DNA of 11,601 nucleotides from CAZEBW01 sp964510205. GTDB taxonomy: Bacteria; Chloroflexota; Anaerolineae; VGOG01. The notes below the pieces were generated by a model that did not search any database, was not told where the DNA came from, and saw only the letters and a list, made by a program, of their open reading frames with translations. Below, piece by piece: positions 1-6,793 of this stretch (its first letter is position 1; each line of letters opens with the position of its first letter). A program made the position numbers and the translations under genes. Location: contig CAZEBW010000099.1 of NCBI GenBank assembly GCA_964510205.1, positions 1-11,601 on the forward strand, written 5' to 3'.

Positions 1-209
1 TGGACCGCCTGGTGGACGGCCATACGCGCTTGGTCGTGGCCCAGCGGATCAGCACTATCATGAACGCCGACAGGATCGTCGTGCTCGATCGGGGTAGAAT
101 CGCGGCGAGCGGAACACATCACGAATTGCTGGCCTCCAGCCCCATCTACCACGAAATCTACCAGTCGCAACTTGGCAATCAGGAGGGAGGAACATCCCAT
201 GAAGGATAA
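1..209 (+). CDS. ABC exporter half-transporter, C-terminal end (5' truncated by window), degenerate-site partner
   Basis: Only the last part of the nucleotide-binding domain is present; the reading frame enters at base 3 and stops with TAA at 207-209. The visible sequence runs from just after the D-loop region through the switch-loop strand (RLVVAQRIST), the segment ADRIVVLDRGRI and the usual ABC exporter ending (GTHHELL...YHEIYQSQLG). The switch-loop position that is normally His is Gln (codon 42-44). Replacement of this His by Gln is known from the degenerate subunit of heterodimeric exporters such as TM287 of TM287/288. The gene overlaps the next one by 11 bases (ATG at 199), so the two are almost certainly translated together and form one exporter. 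Substrate is unknown; lipids or drugs are typical for the family. The missing Walker A and Walker B motifs lie outside the window, so degeneracy can only be judged from this one residue. Confidence 0.85.
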   Translation, partial: DRLVDGHTRLVVAQRISTIMNADRIVVLDRGRIAASGTHHELLASSPIYHEIYQSQLGNQEGGTSHEG

Positions 210-2097
210 ACAGAGCAACCGCGAGGGTCTGGCTGGGGCAGGCATGGGCCCCTCAACGCAGCGCAAAGCCGCGGATCAGCCCGGAAAAGGGCAAGCCCCC
301 GGTATGGGGCGCGGGCCAGGCATGATGAAAGGGCCAGGCGGCGCTGTCGAAAAAGCGCGTGACCCGCGGGCAGCCCTCAGCCGGCTGGCCGCTTACCTGC
401 GGCCTCAAGCCTTGAACCTGAGCGTGGTGATGGTTCTGGTGGTCCTGAACACGGGGCTGGAGCTGCTAGGCCCCTATCTGCTGGGCGTGGCCATTGATCG
501 CTTCATCGGCCCACGAGACCTCGACGGCCTGATGCGCATCAGCCTGCTCCTGCTGGGCAGCTATGCCGCGGCCTGGTTTACGCAGTTCGGGCAGACCTAC
601 ACCATCGTGGCGGTCACCCAGAACGTGTTGCGGGCCTTGCGGCGCGATCTGTTCGAGCACCTGCAGACGTTGTCGCTCCGTTTTTTCGACCGGCACCCCA
701 CCGGCGATCTGATGAGCCGCCTGACCAACGACATCGACGCCATCAACCGCGTGCTTTCGCAGAGCATCATCGATTTGGTGGCCAGCTTGCTCACCCTGGT
801 AGGCATTACCATCATTATGTTGACCCTGAATGTGTGGCTGGCTTTGGGGGCCCTGGTCATTCTCCCCATTATGTTGTGGCTCACTGCCCGTTTTGGCAAA
901 GGCATCCGGCGCGGATTTCGGCAGGTGCAGGCTAACCTGGGCAAGCTGAATACGGTGATGGAGGAGAACATCAGCGGCGCGCGTGTCGTGCAGGCTTTCA
1001 GACGCCAGGGAGCGGTCATTGGCGAGTTCGATCAGGCCAACGTGGCGGCGCGCGATGCGACGATTCGGGCGCAGTCGCTGATGATGGTCTTGCGCCCCCT
1101 GCTGATGGTCTTTGGCAACATAGACATCGCCATCATCGCCGGGTTGGGCGGCTGGCTGGCGCTACGAGGCATGGTCAGCGTGGGCGTCATCGCTACGTTC
1201 ATCCTTTACACGCGCCGGTTCTTCGAGCCCCTGTTCACCCTGGCCGACCTGTACAACTCGATCCAGTCGGCACTGGCCGGTGCTGAGCGCGTGTTTGAGA
1301 TTTTGGATCAACAGCCCACGGTGCGCGACAAGCCTGACGCCCTGGCGCTGGATCGTTTCGACGGCAGGGTGACGTTCGATCAGGTCAGCTTTGGCTACGA
1401 GCCGGACGTGCCAGTGCTCAAGGACGTCAGCCTGAGCCTGGAACCGGGACAAGTCGTGGCGCTCGTGGGGCCGACCGGCGCGGGCAAGACGACCATCGTG
1501 AACCTGCTGAGCCGTTTCTACGACATTGACGAGGGCCATATCTGGCTCGACGGGCACGAGATCCGTGACATCAAGCAAGACTCCCTACGCCGGCAACTGG
1601 GCATCGTACTGCAGGACAACTTCTTGTTCTCCGCTACGGCCATGGAGAACATCCGCTACGGGCGGTTAGAGGCCACCGAGGAGGAAATGATCGAGGCGGC
1701 GACACTGGCCCGGGCCGACGACTTCATCCGGCGGCTGCCCGAAGGATACCAGACCCAACTGTCCGAACGCGCCAGCAACCTGAGCCAGGGACAGCGCCAG
1801 CTACTGGCCATCGCCCGCGCCTTTCTGGCCGACCCGCGCATTCTCATCCTGGATGAAGCGACCAGCAGCGTGGATACGCGCACCGAGGCCCAACTGCAGG
1901 AAGCGTTGCGCGACTTGATGGCGGGCCGCACCAGCTTTGTGATCGCGCACCGCCTGAGCACCATCCGTAACGCCGACCTGGTGCTGGTAATAGACAACGG
2001 ACGGATCATCGAGCGGGGCACACACGATTCGCTCATGGCGCAGAGGGGCTTCTACTACCGTCTCTACATGAGCCAGTTCGCACAGGCCCAGACGTAG
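199..2097 (+). CDS. ABC exporter half-transporter (membrane domain fused to ATPase), consensus-site partner
   Basis: This is a 632-residue type IV ABC exporter subunit. ATG 199 is preferred over the in-frame TTG at 172 because AGGAGGGAGG (181-190) sits at good distance. Residues 1-70 are a hydrophilic Gly/Met/Pro-rich leader. Membrane segments begin near residue 72 and form the six-helix domain, with coupling-helix region RRDLFEHLQTLSLRFFDRHPTGDLMSRLTND. The ATPase domain has Walker A GPTGAGKTT (424-432), signature LSQGQRQ (528-534), Walker B ILILDE with catalytic Glu553, D-loop SSVD and switch His584 (IAHRLST). All catalytic residues are intact, unlike the upstream partner's Gln switch residue. 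Known heterodimeric exporters of this kind (TM287/288, BmrCD) pump drugs or lipids using one active and one degenerate site. The overlap with the upstream gene supports co-translation. Substrate cannot be read from the sequence. Confidence 0.95.
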   Translation: MKDKQSNREGLAGAGMGPSTQRKAADQPGKGQAPGMGRGPGMMKGPGGAVEKARDPRAALSRLAAYLRPQALNLSVVMVLVVLNTGLELLGPYLLGVAIDRFIGPRDLDGLMRISLLLLGSYAAAWFTQFGQTYTIVAVTQNVLRALRRDLFEHLQTLSLRFFDRHPTGDLMSRLTNDIDAINRVLSQSIIDLVASLLTLVGITIIMLTLNVWLALGALVILPIMLWLTARFGKGIRRGFRQVQANLGKLNTVMEENISGARVVQAFRRQGAVIGEFDQANVAARDATIRAQSLMMVLRPLLMVFGNIDIAIIAGLGGWLALRGMVSVGVIATFILYTRRFFEPLFTLADLYNSIQSALAGAERVFEILDQQPTVRDKPDALALDRFDGRVTFDQVSFGYEPDVPVLKDVSLSLEPGQVVALVGPTGAGKTTIVNLLSRFYDIDEGHIWLDGHEIRDIKQDSLRRQLGIVLQDNFLFSATAMENIRYGRLEATEEEMIEAATLARADDFIRRLPEGYQTQLSERASNLSQGQRQLLAIARAFLADPRILILDEATSSVDTRTEAQLQEALRDLMAGRTSFVIAHRLSTIRNADLVLVIDNGRIIERGTHDSLMAQRGFYYRLYMSQFAQAQT

Positions 2098-2117
2098 GCT
2101 CAGAGCAGCCCCGTTCG

Positions 2118-2363
2118 ATGACCGAAGCCTTGAACCTTTCCCACAGGCAGGAAGTGACCCTGGCGGTGGACGTGATGCCGGTCTGGGAACAGAAGCTGGC
2201 TGCCATCCGCTGCCACCGTACGCAGGCGGGCGGGTCGCCCATTCTGGCGGCCCCACCCGAGCAGCAACGCCTGTTTTTGGGCGTGGAGCATTTTCGGCGC
2301 GCCGCAGCGCGAGACGGGCACGACTTTTTCGAGAAAATGGGCTTTTCAAAAGAAGGAGGATGA
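2118..2363 (+). pseudogene. Small ORF resembling the C-terminal end of a PIG-L/LmbE-type deacetylase; probable remnant
   Basis: An 81-codon ORF fills the gap between two ABC operons. Its sequence (VDVMPVWEQKLAAIRCHRTQ, then SPILAAPPEQQRLFLGVEHF) resembles, from memory, the last part of PIG-L family N-acetylglucosaminyl deacetylases, where a 'K.AA...H.TQ' helix precedes a 'F...E.F' ending. The catalytic N-terminal HPDDE region is absent. No good ribosome binding site precedes ATG 2118, and the frame stays open upstream into the preceding gene without a better start. It is therefore more likely a truncated remnant than a working enzyme. Its end (TGA 2361-2363) lies over the ribosome binding site of the next gene. 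Alternatives are a short orphan protein or a chance ORF; the coding-like composition argues against chance. Confidence 0.45.
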
Positions 2364-2369
2364 TAGCTA

Positions 2370-3362
2370 ATGAACAATGCGATCGAGGTGAACGACCTGA
2401 CCAAATACTACGGCGACCTGCTGGCCGTGGATCACGTCAACTTCCAGGTGCAGCAGGGCGAGGTGTTTGGCTTCCTGGGCCCCAACGGGGCGGGCAAGAC
2501 CACCACCCAGCGCATGTTGACCACGCTGCTGGAGCCCACCGAGGGACGCATCCTGATCAACGGCCACGACCTGGCCCGCGACGCCCACCCGGTCAAGCGG
2601 CAGACGGGCCTGGTGCCGGAGGAATCCAACGTCTACACCGAATTGACCGCCTGGGACAATCTGATGTTCACCGCCCGGCTGTACCGGGTGCCCCGGGGCG
2701 AGCGGGGACGGCGGGCACAGGAGTTGCTGGAGGCCTTTGGCCTGTGGGAGAAGAGAGATGTCAAAGTGGCGGAGTTCTCCAAGGGGATGCGCCGCAGGCT
2801 GAGTATCGCCATGGCCATTATCCACCGGCCCACGCTCCTCTTCCTGGACGAGCCGACGCCGGGCCTGGACGCCCAGAGCGCCCGCGCCATCCGCGATCTG
2901 GTCCGTCAGATGAACGCCGAGGGCACGACCATCTTTCTGAGCACTCACCAGATCGAAGAGGCCAACCAGCTCTGCGACCGGGTGGCCATCATCAACCACG
3001 GGCGCATCGCTGCCATTGACACCCCAGAGCGGCTGAAGGAGGCCTTCCGACGGGTGCAGTCAGTGGAGGTGGCGTTTGAGCCGGATATCCCCAAGACCCT
3101 AAAGGTTTCCGAAACCTTCAGGGTCTCCCACTCTGTCAAAATGGGCGACAAGTGGCGGCTGTACACCGAGGACCCCTCGGCCCTGCTGCCCCAGGTGATG
3201 AGCTACGCCGACACGCACGATCTGCGCGTGGTCAGCCTGAGCACGCTGGGCCCCAGTCTGGAGGACGTGTTCCTGGATATCACGGGACAGCAGGTAGGCG
3301 CCGTGCGCCACGAGACGGGGGAGGATAAACCCCGGCGGCGAAAGATGGGAGGTGGGCGATGA
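2370..3362 (+). CDS. ABC-2 type transporter ATP-binding protein (DrrA/CcmA-like) carrying an in-frame palindromic insert
   Basis: The 330-residue ATPase has Walker A GPNGAGKTT (37-45), signature FSKGM (136-140), Walker B LLFLDE (Asp160, Glu161), D-loop PGLD and switch His193 (STHQIEEA). The C-terminal domain ends with SLEDVFLDITG, typical of ABC-2 exporter ATPases of the DrrA/NatA type. ATG 2370 follows AAGGAGGA (2353-2360). Residues 242-252 (KTLKVSETFRV) are encoded by a 33-bp palindrome that is repeated elsewhere in the window, so this stretch looks like an acquired element rather than ancestral protein. It falls in the variable C-terminal regulatory domain, after the motor domain, where an insert should be tolerated. 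The gene overlaps the permease gene by four bases (ATGA), indicating translational coupling. Substrate is unknown; drug, polysaccharide or sodium export are family options. Confidence 0.93.
   Translation: MNNAIEVNDLTKYYGDLLAVDHVNFQVQQGEVFGFLGPNGAGKTTTQRMLTTLLEPTEGRILINGHDLARDAHPVKRQTGLVPEESNVYTELTAWDNLMFTARLYRVPRGERGRRAQELLEAFGLWEKRDVKVAEFSKGMRRRLSIAMAIIHRPTLLFLDEPTPGLDAQSARAIRDLVRQMNAEGTTIFLSTHQIEEANQLCDRVAIINHGRIAAIDTPERLKEAFRRVQSVEVAFEPDIPKTLKVSETFRVSHSVKMGDKWRLYTEDPSALLPQVMSYADTHDLRVVSLSTLGPSLEDVFLDITGQQVGAVRHETGEDKPRRRKMGGGR
3094..3126. repeat. 33-bp palindromic element, copy 1 (in frame within an ATPase gene)
   Basis: Arms AGACCCTAAAGGTTTC (3094-3109) and GAAACCTTCAGGGTCT (3111-3126) pair at 15 of 16 positions around a single central C. 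A second copy lies at 5286-5318. It is read here as KTLKVSETFRV within the ABC-2 ATPase, and because of the symmetry the reverse strand gives nearly the same peptide (TLKVSETFRV). The insertion keeps the reading frame open. Confidence 0.9.
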
Positions 3363-4123
3363 AAGACGGATGGTTGAGACGACTGGGAGATGAACTGGAC
3401 CAGGCCTGGGCGGTGGCGGTCAAGGATGTGCGAGTCTATTACCTGACCCCGCCGATGATCATGTTTGGGCTGCTGTTGCCCTTCTTCCTCTTCTTCTCCT
3501 TTTCCATCAAGCGGGATATAGGAGCCGAGGTAGGCATAGCCCGGCTGTTGGCTTTGACCACTTTCTTCACCGCCTCGTCGGCCGGGCCGGTGATCATTCC
3601 CATGGAACGACGCACTGGCACCTACGACCGGCTGCTAGCCGCGCCGATGTCGCTGGCCACCCTGCTGCTGGGCAAGACGCTGGTGGGCGCCTTCTTCGCC
3701 ATCGTGGCCTCGGCGGTGCCGTTGTTGGTGGGGGTGATCTGGCTGAACGTGACCCTGGCCGACATTGTGCTGCTGTTGGCAGGGCTTGTGCTGGGCAGCC
3801 TGACCTTCTCGGCTTTTGGCCTGGCTTTCGCCTCCATCCCCGCCCGCTCGGTGGGCAGCATCATGATGCCCAGCACCCTGATTCGCTGGCCGCTGCTGTT
3901 TATCAGCGGCATCTTCGTCCCATTGGGAGACATGGCTTCCTGGGCGCGAACGCTGGCTTACCTCTCGCCGCTGACCTACACCCAGGACCTGATGAACCGC
4001 GCCGTGCTGGGTACGGGTTACCTGAACCGTTGGTTGGACCTGGCTCTGCTGCCCTTGTTGCTGGTCCTGTTCCTGGCGGTGGCCGCCCGATTGCATCACC
4101 GCAGCCGGGTGTTGGGGTATTGA
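3359..4123 (+). CDS. ABC-2 type transporter permease
   Basis: This 254-residue integral membrane protein is the partner of the preceding ATPase. ATG 3359 overlaps the ATPase stop codon (ATGA), with GGGAGGTGGG just upstream. The N-terminus is a short cytoplasmic amphipathic stretch (AVAVKDVRVYY), followed by about six hydrophobic segments; the first is near residues 33-49 (MIMFGLLLPFFLFFSF). The segment ERRTGTYDRLLAAPMS, a charged loop of the 'E...GT.E.LL..P' type, is characteristic of the ABC2_membrane family. The region LLFISGIFVPLGDMASWARTLAYLSPLTY matches the usual late-helix signature of DrrB-like permeases. Two copies are expected to pair with two ATPase subunits. Substrate cannot be inferred. 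The next gene starts 26 bases downstream, so it may be read through on the same transcript. Confidence 0.92.
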   Translation: MKDGWLRRLGDELDQAWAVAVKDVRVYYLTPPMIMFGLLLPFFLFFSFSIKRDIGAEVGIARLLALTTFFTASSAGPVIIPMERRTGTYDRLLAAPMSLATLLLGKTLVGAFFAIVASAVPLLVGVIWLNVTLADIVLLLAGLVLGSLTFSAFGLAFASIPARSVGSIMMPSTLIRWPLLFISGIFVPLGDMASWARTLAYLSPLTYTQDLMNRAVLGTGYLNRWLDLALLPLLLVLFLAVAARLHHRSRVLGY

Positions 4124-4149
4124 TGCTTCTGTAGAAGGGCTGAAGCGTC

Positions 4150-5313
4150 ATGCAGCGACATAAGGACTTCGAATTCAACCTGCGGGAGTTGGCCGGCTCG
4201 ATGGGCGACTTCGGAACCCTGTTTCCCCTGGCCATTGGCTTCATCGCCGTCAACGGCCTGGACCCGGCGGGGCTGTTCATCATGCTGGGCCTGACCAACA
4301 TCGCCATCGGGTTGGTCTATCGGCTGCCGATGCCGCTGCAACCCAAGAAAGTCATCGCCGTGGCCGCCATCGCCCAGAAGTGGCCGCCATCGCGGATCTA
4401 CGCCTCGGGTCTGGGCCTGGGCGTCACCTGGTTCGTCCTGGTTTTCAGCGGGGCGCTGCGCAAGATCATCGAGCTCACTCCGCTGTTTGTGGTGCGGGGC
4501 ATCCAATTGGCTCTGGGAGTCTTGCTGGCCTGGGAAGGGCTGAAGATGATGCGCCCTGCCCCGCTCTTAGGGCTATTGGCCGTCGTCATTGTCGTCACCT
4601 TGCGCCAGAACCGCTATGCCCCAGCGGCCATCGTGCTCATGGCTCTGGGCGGGGGCATCATGGCCTGGCGCGGGGAACTGCGCGGCTCATTGGAGCTGGC
4701 CTTCACCCTGCCGCCGCTGACGCTGCCCCGCCTGGACCAGGTGTGGCAGGCCATGCTACTGGCCGGCTTCGCCCAGATCCCGCTTTCCATCACCAACGCC
4801 GTCATCGCCACCGCCGCCCTGATCCGTGACTACTTCCCGGAGAAGGCGGTCAGCGAGCGAAAGCTCATGCTCAACATGGGGGTGATGAATGTGATCGGCT
4901 CCTTTTTCGGTGGCATGCCTATGTGCCACGGAGCCGGGGGCCTGGCTGGCCAATACTACTTCGGAGCGCGCACCGGCGGCACCAGCATCCTGGAAGGGCT
5001 GATCGAGGTCTTTCTGGGCCTGTTTCTGAGCAAATCGGTGGCCAACCTGTTGAAGGCGTTCCCCATGCCTCTGGTGGGGGGGATGATGTTGCTGGTGGGG
5101 ATCGAGCTGGGCAAGACGGTGGTTGAGCTGCGGGGCTGGAAACTGTGGCTGGCGCTGGTCACCGCCGCCGTCTCGGTAGTAGCCAACATGGCCCTCGGTT
5201 TCGTGGCTGGCCTGGCGGCGGCCTACCTGGTGAGAGAGATGGAACACCGCCGCATATTGCCTTGCACCTGTCCGAACAAGTTGCAAGACCCTGAAGGTTT
5301 CCGAAACCGTTAG
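4150..5313 (+). CDS. MOT1-family molybdate/sulfate transporter with palindrome-encoded C-terminus
   Basis: The product is a 387-residue multi-pass membrane carrier. Residues 13-24 (ELAGSMGDFGTL) and 257-277 (PMCHGAGGLAGQY, then FGARTGG) match the two conserved motifs of the MOT1/putative sulfate transporter family (Pfam MFS_MOT1), which imports molybdate or sulfate. LPMPLQPKK near residues 58-67 is another family hallmark. About ten hydrophobic segments follow. The predicted start is ATG 4150; its ribosome binding site is weak (GAAGGGCTGAAG), so coupling to the upstream permease is plausible. The last eight codons (380-387) and the TAG stop lie inside a 33-bp palindromic repeat, so the original C-terminus was probably altered when the repeat arrived. 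An intrinsic terminator follows 19 bases after the stop. Whether the true substrate is molybdate, sulfate or another oxyanion is undecided. Confidence 0.88.
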   Translation: MQRHKDFEFNLRELAGSMGDFGTLFPLAIGFIAVNGLDPAGLFIMLGLTNIAIGLVYRLPMPLQPKKVIAVAAIAQKWPPSRIYASGLGLGVTWFVLVFSGALRKIIELTPLFVVRGIQLALGVLLAWEGLKMMRPAPLLGLLAVVIVVTLRQNRYAPAAIVLMALGGGIMAWRGELRGSLELAFTLPPLTLPRLDQVWQAMLLAGFAQIPLSITNAVIATAALIRDYFPEKAVSERKLMLNMGVMNVIGSFFGGMPMCHGAGGLAGQYYFGARTGGTSILEGLIEVFLGLFLSKSVANLLKAFPMPLVGGMMLLVGIELGKTVVELRGWKLWLALVTAAVSVVANMALGFVAGLAAAYLVREMEHRRILPCTCPNKLQDPEGFRNR

Positions 5314-5318
5314 GGTCT
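5286..5318. repeat. 33-bp palindromic element, copy 2 (at the 3' end of the MOT1 gene)
   Basis: Arms AGACCCTGAAGGTTTC (5286-5301) and GAAACCGTTAGGGTCT (5303-5318) pair at 14 of 16 positions around a central C. The left arm differs from copy 1 at one position, and the right arm at two. Here the element is read in a different frame (DPEGFRNR) and provides the transporter's TAG stop at 5311-5313. Confidence 0.9.
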
Positions 5319-5331
5319 TACAGAGACCAAT

Positions 5332-5368
5332 GCCCCTCAAATGCCATCAGGCAGGCGAGGGGCTTTTT
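5332..5368 (+). terminator. Rho-independent terminator after the MOT1 gene
   Basis: GCCCCTC (5332-5338) pairs perfectly with GAGGGGC (5357-5363) and is followed directly by five T residues (5364-5368). The loop can form an inner helix, TGCC (5342-5345) with GGCA (5350-5353). It separates the transporter genes from the arsR-led operon. Confidence 0.85.
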
Positions 5369-5376
5369 GTTGCGGC

Positions 5377-5425
5377 GTCCTGAGCCCGTCGAAGGAGAGA
5401 ACGCGGATTGGCAGGATTAACGGAT
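5377..5425. repeat. Possible dispersed intergenic repeat fragments
   Basis: Between the terminator and the arsR promoter lie GTCCTGAGCCCGTCGAAGGA (5377-5396) and a stretch containing GCGGATTGGCAGGATTAACG (5403-5422). The first resembles short repeats (CCTTCGACnnGCTCAGGA type) that I recall as abundant between genes in many environmental genomes. Only one copy of each is in this window, so repetition is not shown here. Confidence 0.3.
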
Positions 5426-5438
5426 CAAGGGGCTTGAT

Positions 5439-5466
5439 TTGACAAATCTGCGATTCTGTCTATGAT
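5439..5466 (+). promoter_or_regulatory. Sigma-70-type promoter of the arsR-led operon
   Basis: A consensus -35 box TTGACA (5439-5444) is followed after 16 bases by TATGAT (5461-5466), one base from the consensus TATAAT. Transcription would start near 5473, about 40 bases before ATG 5512. The AT-rich patch contrasts with the GC-rich surroundings. Confidence 0.7.
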
Positions 5467-5468
5467 TG

Positions 5469-5486
5469 TATTCGATTATTCTAATA
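5469..5486. promoter_or_regulatory. Candidate ArsR-family operator
   Basis: An imperfect inverted repeat, TATTCGA-TTAT-TCTAATA, pairs at 6 of 7 positions and lies directly after the -10 box, over the predicted start point. ArsR/SmtB repressors usually bind AT-rich inverted repeats in this position of their own promoter. The match is by eye. Confidence 0.45.
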
Positions 5487-5511
5487 TAGTTGGAGACAAA
5501 GAGGTGAGGTT

Positions 5512-5844
5512 ATGGATGTCCGTGCGCATAGATTTCAAGCCAAGACGGCCAAGGCGTTAGCGCATCCTACCCGCATCGCCATTTTGGAGATGTTGCGGGC
5601 AGGGGAGAGATGTGTTTGTGAGATGGAGCCAGAGCTGGCGGCGAGTCAGGCGAACATCTCCCAGCACCTGGCCGTTCTGCGCGACGGCAACTTGGTGGTG
5701 GCGCGGCGTGACGGGGTGCGAATGATGTATCGTGTGACGGACCAGCGCGTGTTCCAGGTGCTGGATCTGATGGGGTGCATTATTCACGACCAGTTGAACG
5801 CGGGCCGACGGGCCCTTGCCGCTCTGGAAAACGTCGCGGCTTGA
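5512..5844 (+). CDS. ArsR/SmtB-family metal-responsive repressor
   Basis: The 110-residue winged-helix regulator has the family core: KALAHPTRIAILEMLRAGERCVCEM (residues 15-38), recognition helix SQANISQHLAVLRDGNLV (45-62) and wing ARRDGVRMMYRV (64-75). Cys34 and Cys36 form a CVC motif equivalent to ELCVCDL, the thiolate metal site used by As(III)/Sb(III) and Cd/Pb sensors of this family. A further Cys89 and His92 (MGCIIHDQ) in the C-terminal helix could add a third ligand or a second site. Metal binding normally releases the repressor from DNA. ATG 5512 follows GAGGTGAGG (5501-5509). Position as first gene, behind a promoter with an inverted repeat, suggests autoregulation and control of the whole downstream operon. 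The metal is not settled: As(III), Cd(II) or another thiophilic ion are all possible. Confidence 0.92.
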   Translation: MDVRAHRFQAKTAKALAHPTRIAILEMLRAGERCVCEMEPELAASQANISQHLAVLRDGNLVVARRDGVRMMYRVTDQRVFQVLDLMGCIIHDQLNAGRRALAALENVAA

Positions 5845-5845
5845 T

Positions 5846-6778
5846 ATGGACTCAGAGCAGAGAGAACGCCAAAGCATCCTGGCTGTCAATCTTGGGTTGG
5901 CAGCTAACATATTTCTGGCCGCGCTGAAAACGACCATCGGTATTTGGGGTCACAGCCCCGCCCTGCTTGCCGACGGCATCAACTCCACCTCCGATGTGGC
6001 CTTTGGCATTGTGGTCAGCTTGTTCATGCGGAAGGCCCACAAGCCGGCCGACACTGAGCATCCCTACGGCCACAGCCAACTGGAGAGCATCGCTGCTCTG
6101 GTCGTAGGCTCGTTTGTCATCACCACCGCCGTCGCCATTTTTTGGAACGCGGTCAACAATGTGTACGACTTGCTGGTTGGGCAAGGTGACTTCGGTGGAG
6201 CCGAGGTCATCGCCCTGTGGGTGGCGCTGCTCACCCTGGTCCTGAAGCTGGGGCTGACCGTCTTCACCCAGCGTATTGGCCGGCGGACGAGGAACGCCGC
6301 CGTGTTGGCGCTGGCCCACGACCACCGCAACGACGTGTTGTCCGTCTCAGCGGCGGCCATCGGTATCTTCCTGGGCCGGATGGGCTGTCCCTGGGTGGAT
6401 CCGCTGGCTGGGGGGCTGGTGGCGCTGGTGATTCTGCACACAGGCATCGAGATTTTGCGCCAATCCTCTGCAGACTTGATGGACACCGTGCCTGGCCGGT
6501 CGCTGGCTCGGCAGATCACCGAATTGCTGAGCGCCGTTCCAGAGGTGGAACAGGTCGAGGAAATCCACGCCCACCGGTTCGGCCCATACCTGGTCGTCAA
6601 CGTGACCATTGGGGTTGATGGCTCATTGAGTGTCGCTGCCGGTGATGAGATCGCCTCGCAGGTGGAGCATACTCTGTATAAACACATTGATCTCCTGCGC
6701 CGGGCCTACGTTCATTACCACCCGGCCCGCACCCTTCAAGCAGGCCGTGCCAGCGACGCGGTTCCCAAACATAATTGA
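5846..6778 (+). CDS. Cation diffusion facilitator (CDF) metal efflux protein
   Basis: This is a 310-residue CDF exporter, which moves divalent metals out of the cytoplasm in exchange for protons. ATG 5846 begins one base after the arsR stop and is preferred over an in-frame TTG at 5816; it is probably translationally coupled. About six membrane segments occupy residues 14-210, with the conserved HPYGHSQLESIAAL segment in the cytoplasmic loop. The C-terminal cytoplasmic dimerisation domain (LMDTVPGRSLARQITELL... to HYHPAR) is complete. The transport-site residues are unusual for a zinc exporter: helix 2 has Asn46-x3-Asp50 (NSTSD) and helix 5 Asp159-x3-Asp163 (DHRND), whereas zinc CDFs normally have His or Asp with His-x3-Asp in helix 5. 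An N/D plus D/D set resembles manganese exporters such as MntE, so Mn or Fe export is conceivable. The arsR neighbour suggests a toxic metal instead. Confidence 0.9.
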   Translation: MDSEQRERQSILAVNLGLAANIFLAALKTTIGIWGHSPALLADGINSTSDVAFGIVVSLFMRKAHKPADTEHPYGHSQLESIAALVVGSFVITTAVAIFWNAVNNVYDLLVGQGDFGGAEVIALWVALLTLVLKLGLTVFTQRIGRRTRNAAVLALAHDHRNDVLSVSAAAIGIFLGRMGCPWVDPLAGGLVALVILHTGIEILRQSSADLMDTVPGRSLARQITELLSAVPEVEQVEEIHAHRFGPYLVVNVTIGVDGSLSVAAGDEIASQVEHTLYKHIDLLRRAYVHYHPARTLQAGRASDAVPKHN

Positions 6779-6793
6779 GCAGAGGAGGATGTT

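Noticed and set aside
172..198. Upstream TTG start for the second ABC exporter subunit
   Set aside because: ATG 199 has an ideal ribosome binding site at 181-190; the extension would consist of codons made from that site.
2360..3019. 219-codon + strand ORF overlapping the ABC-2 ATPase
   Set aside because: Arg/Pro/Gly-rich shadow frame; the overlapping frame has all ABC ATPase motifs.
3094..3126. The palindrome as a transcription terminator
   Set aside because: It lies inside an intact coding sequence, has no T run, and a second copy precedes a separate genuine terminator.
3635..4099. Long reverse-strand ORF opposite the ABC-2 permease
   Set aside because: Gln/His-rich composition is what antisense reading of a GC-rich membrane-protein gene gives; the + strand gene is clearly conserved.
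4756..5340. Long reverse-strand ORF ending in the MOT1 gene and starting in the palindrome
   Set aside because: It is antisense to a well-supported transporter. Its KTLTVSETFRV segment arises only because the repeat is palindromic.
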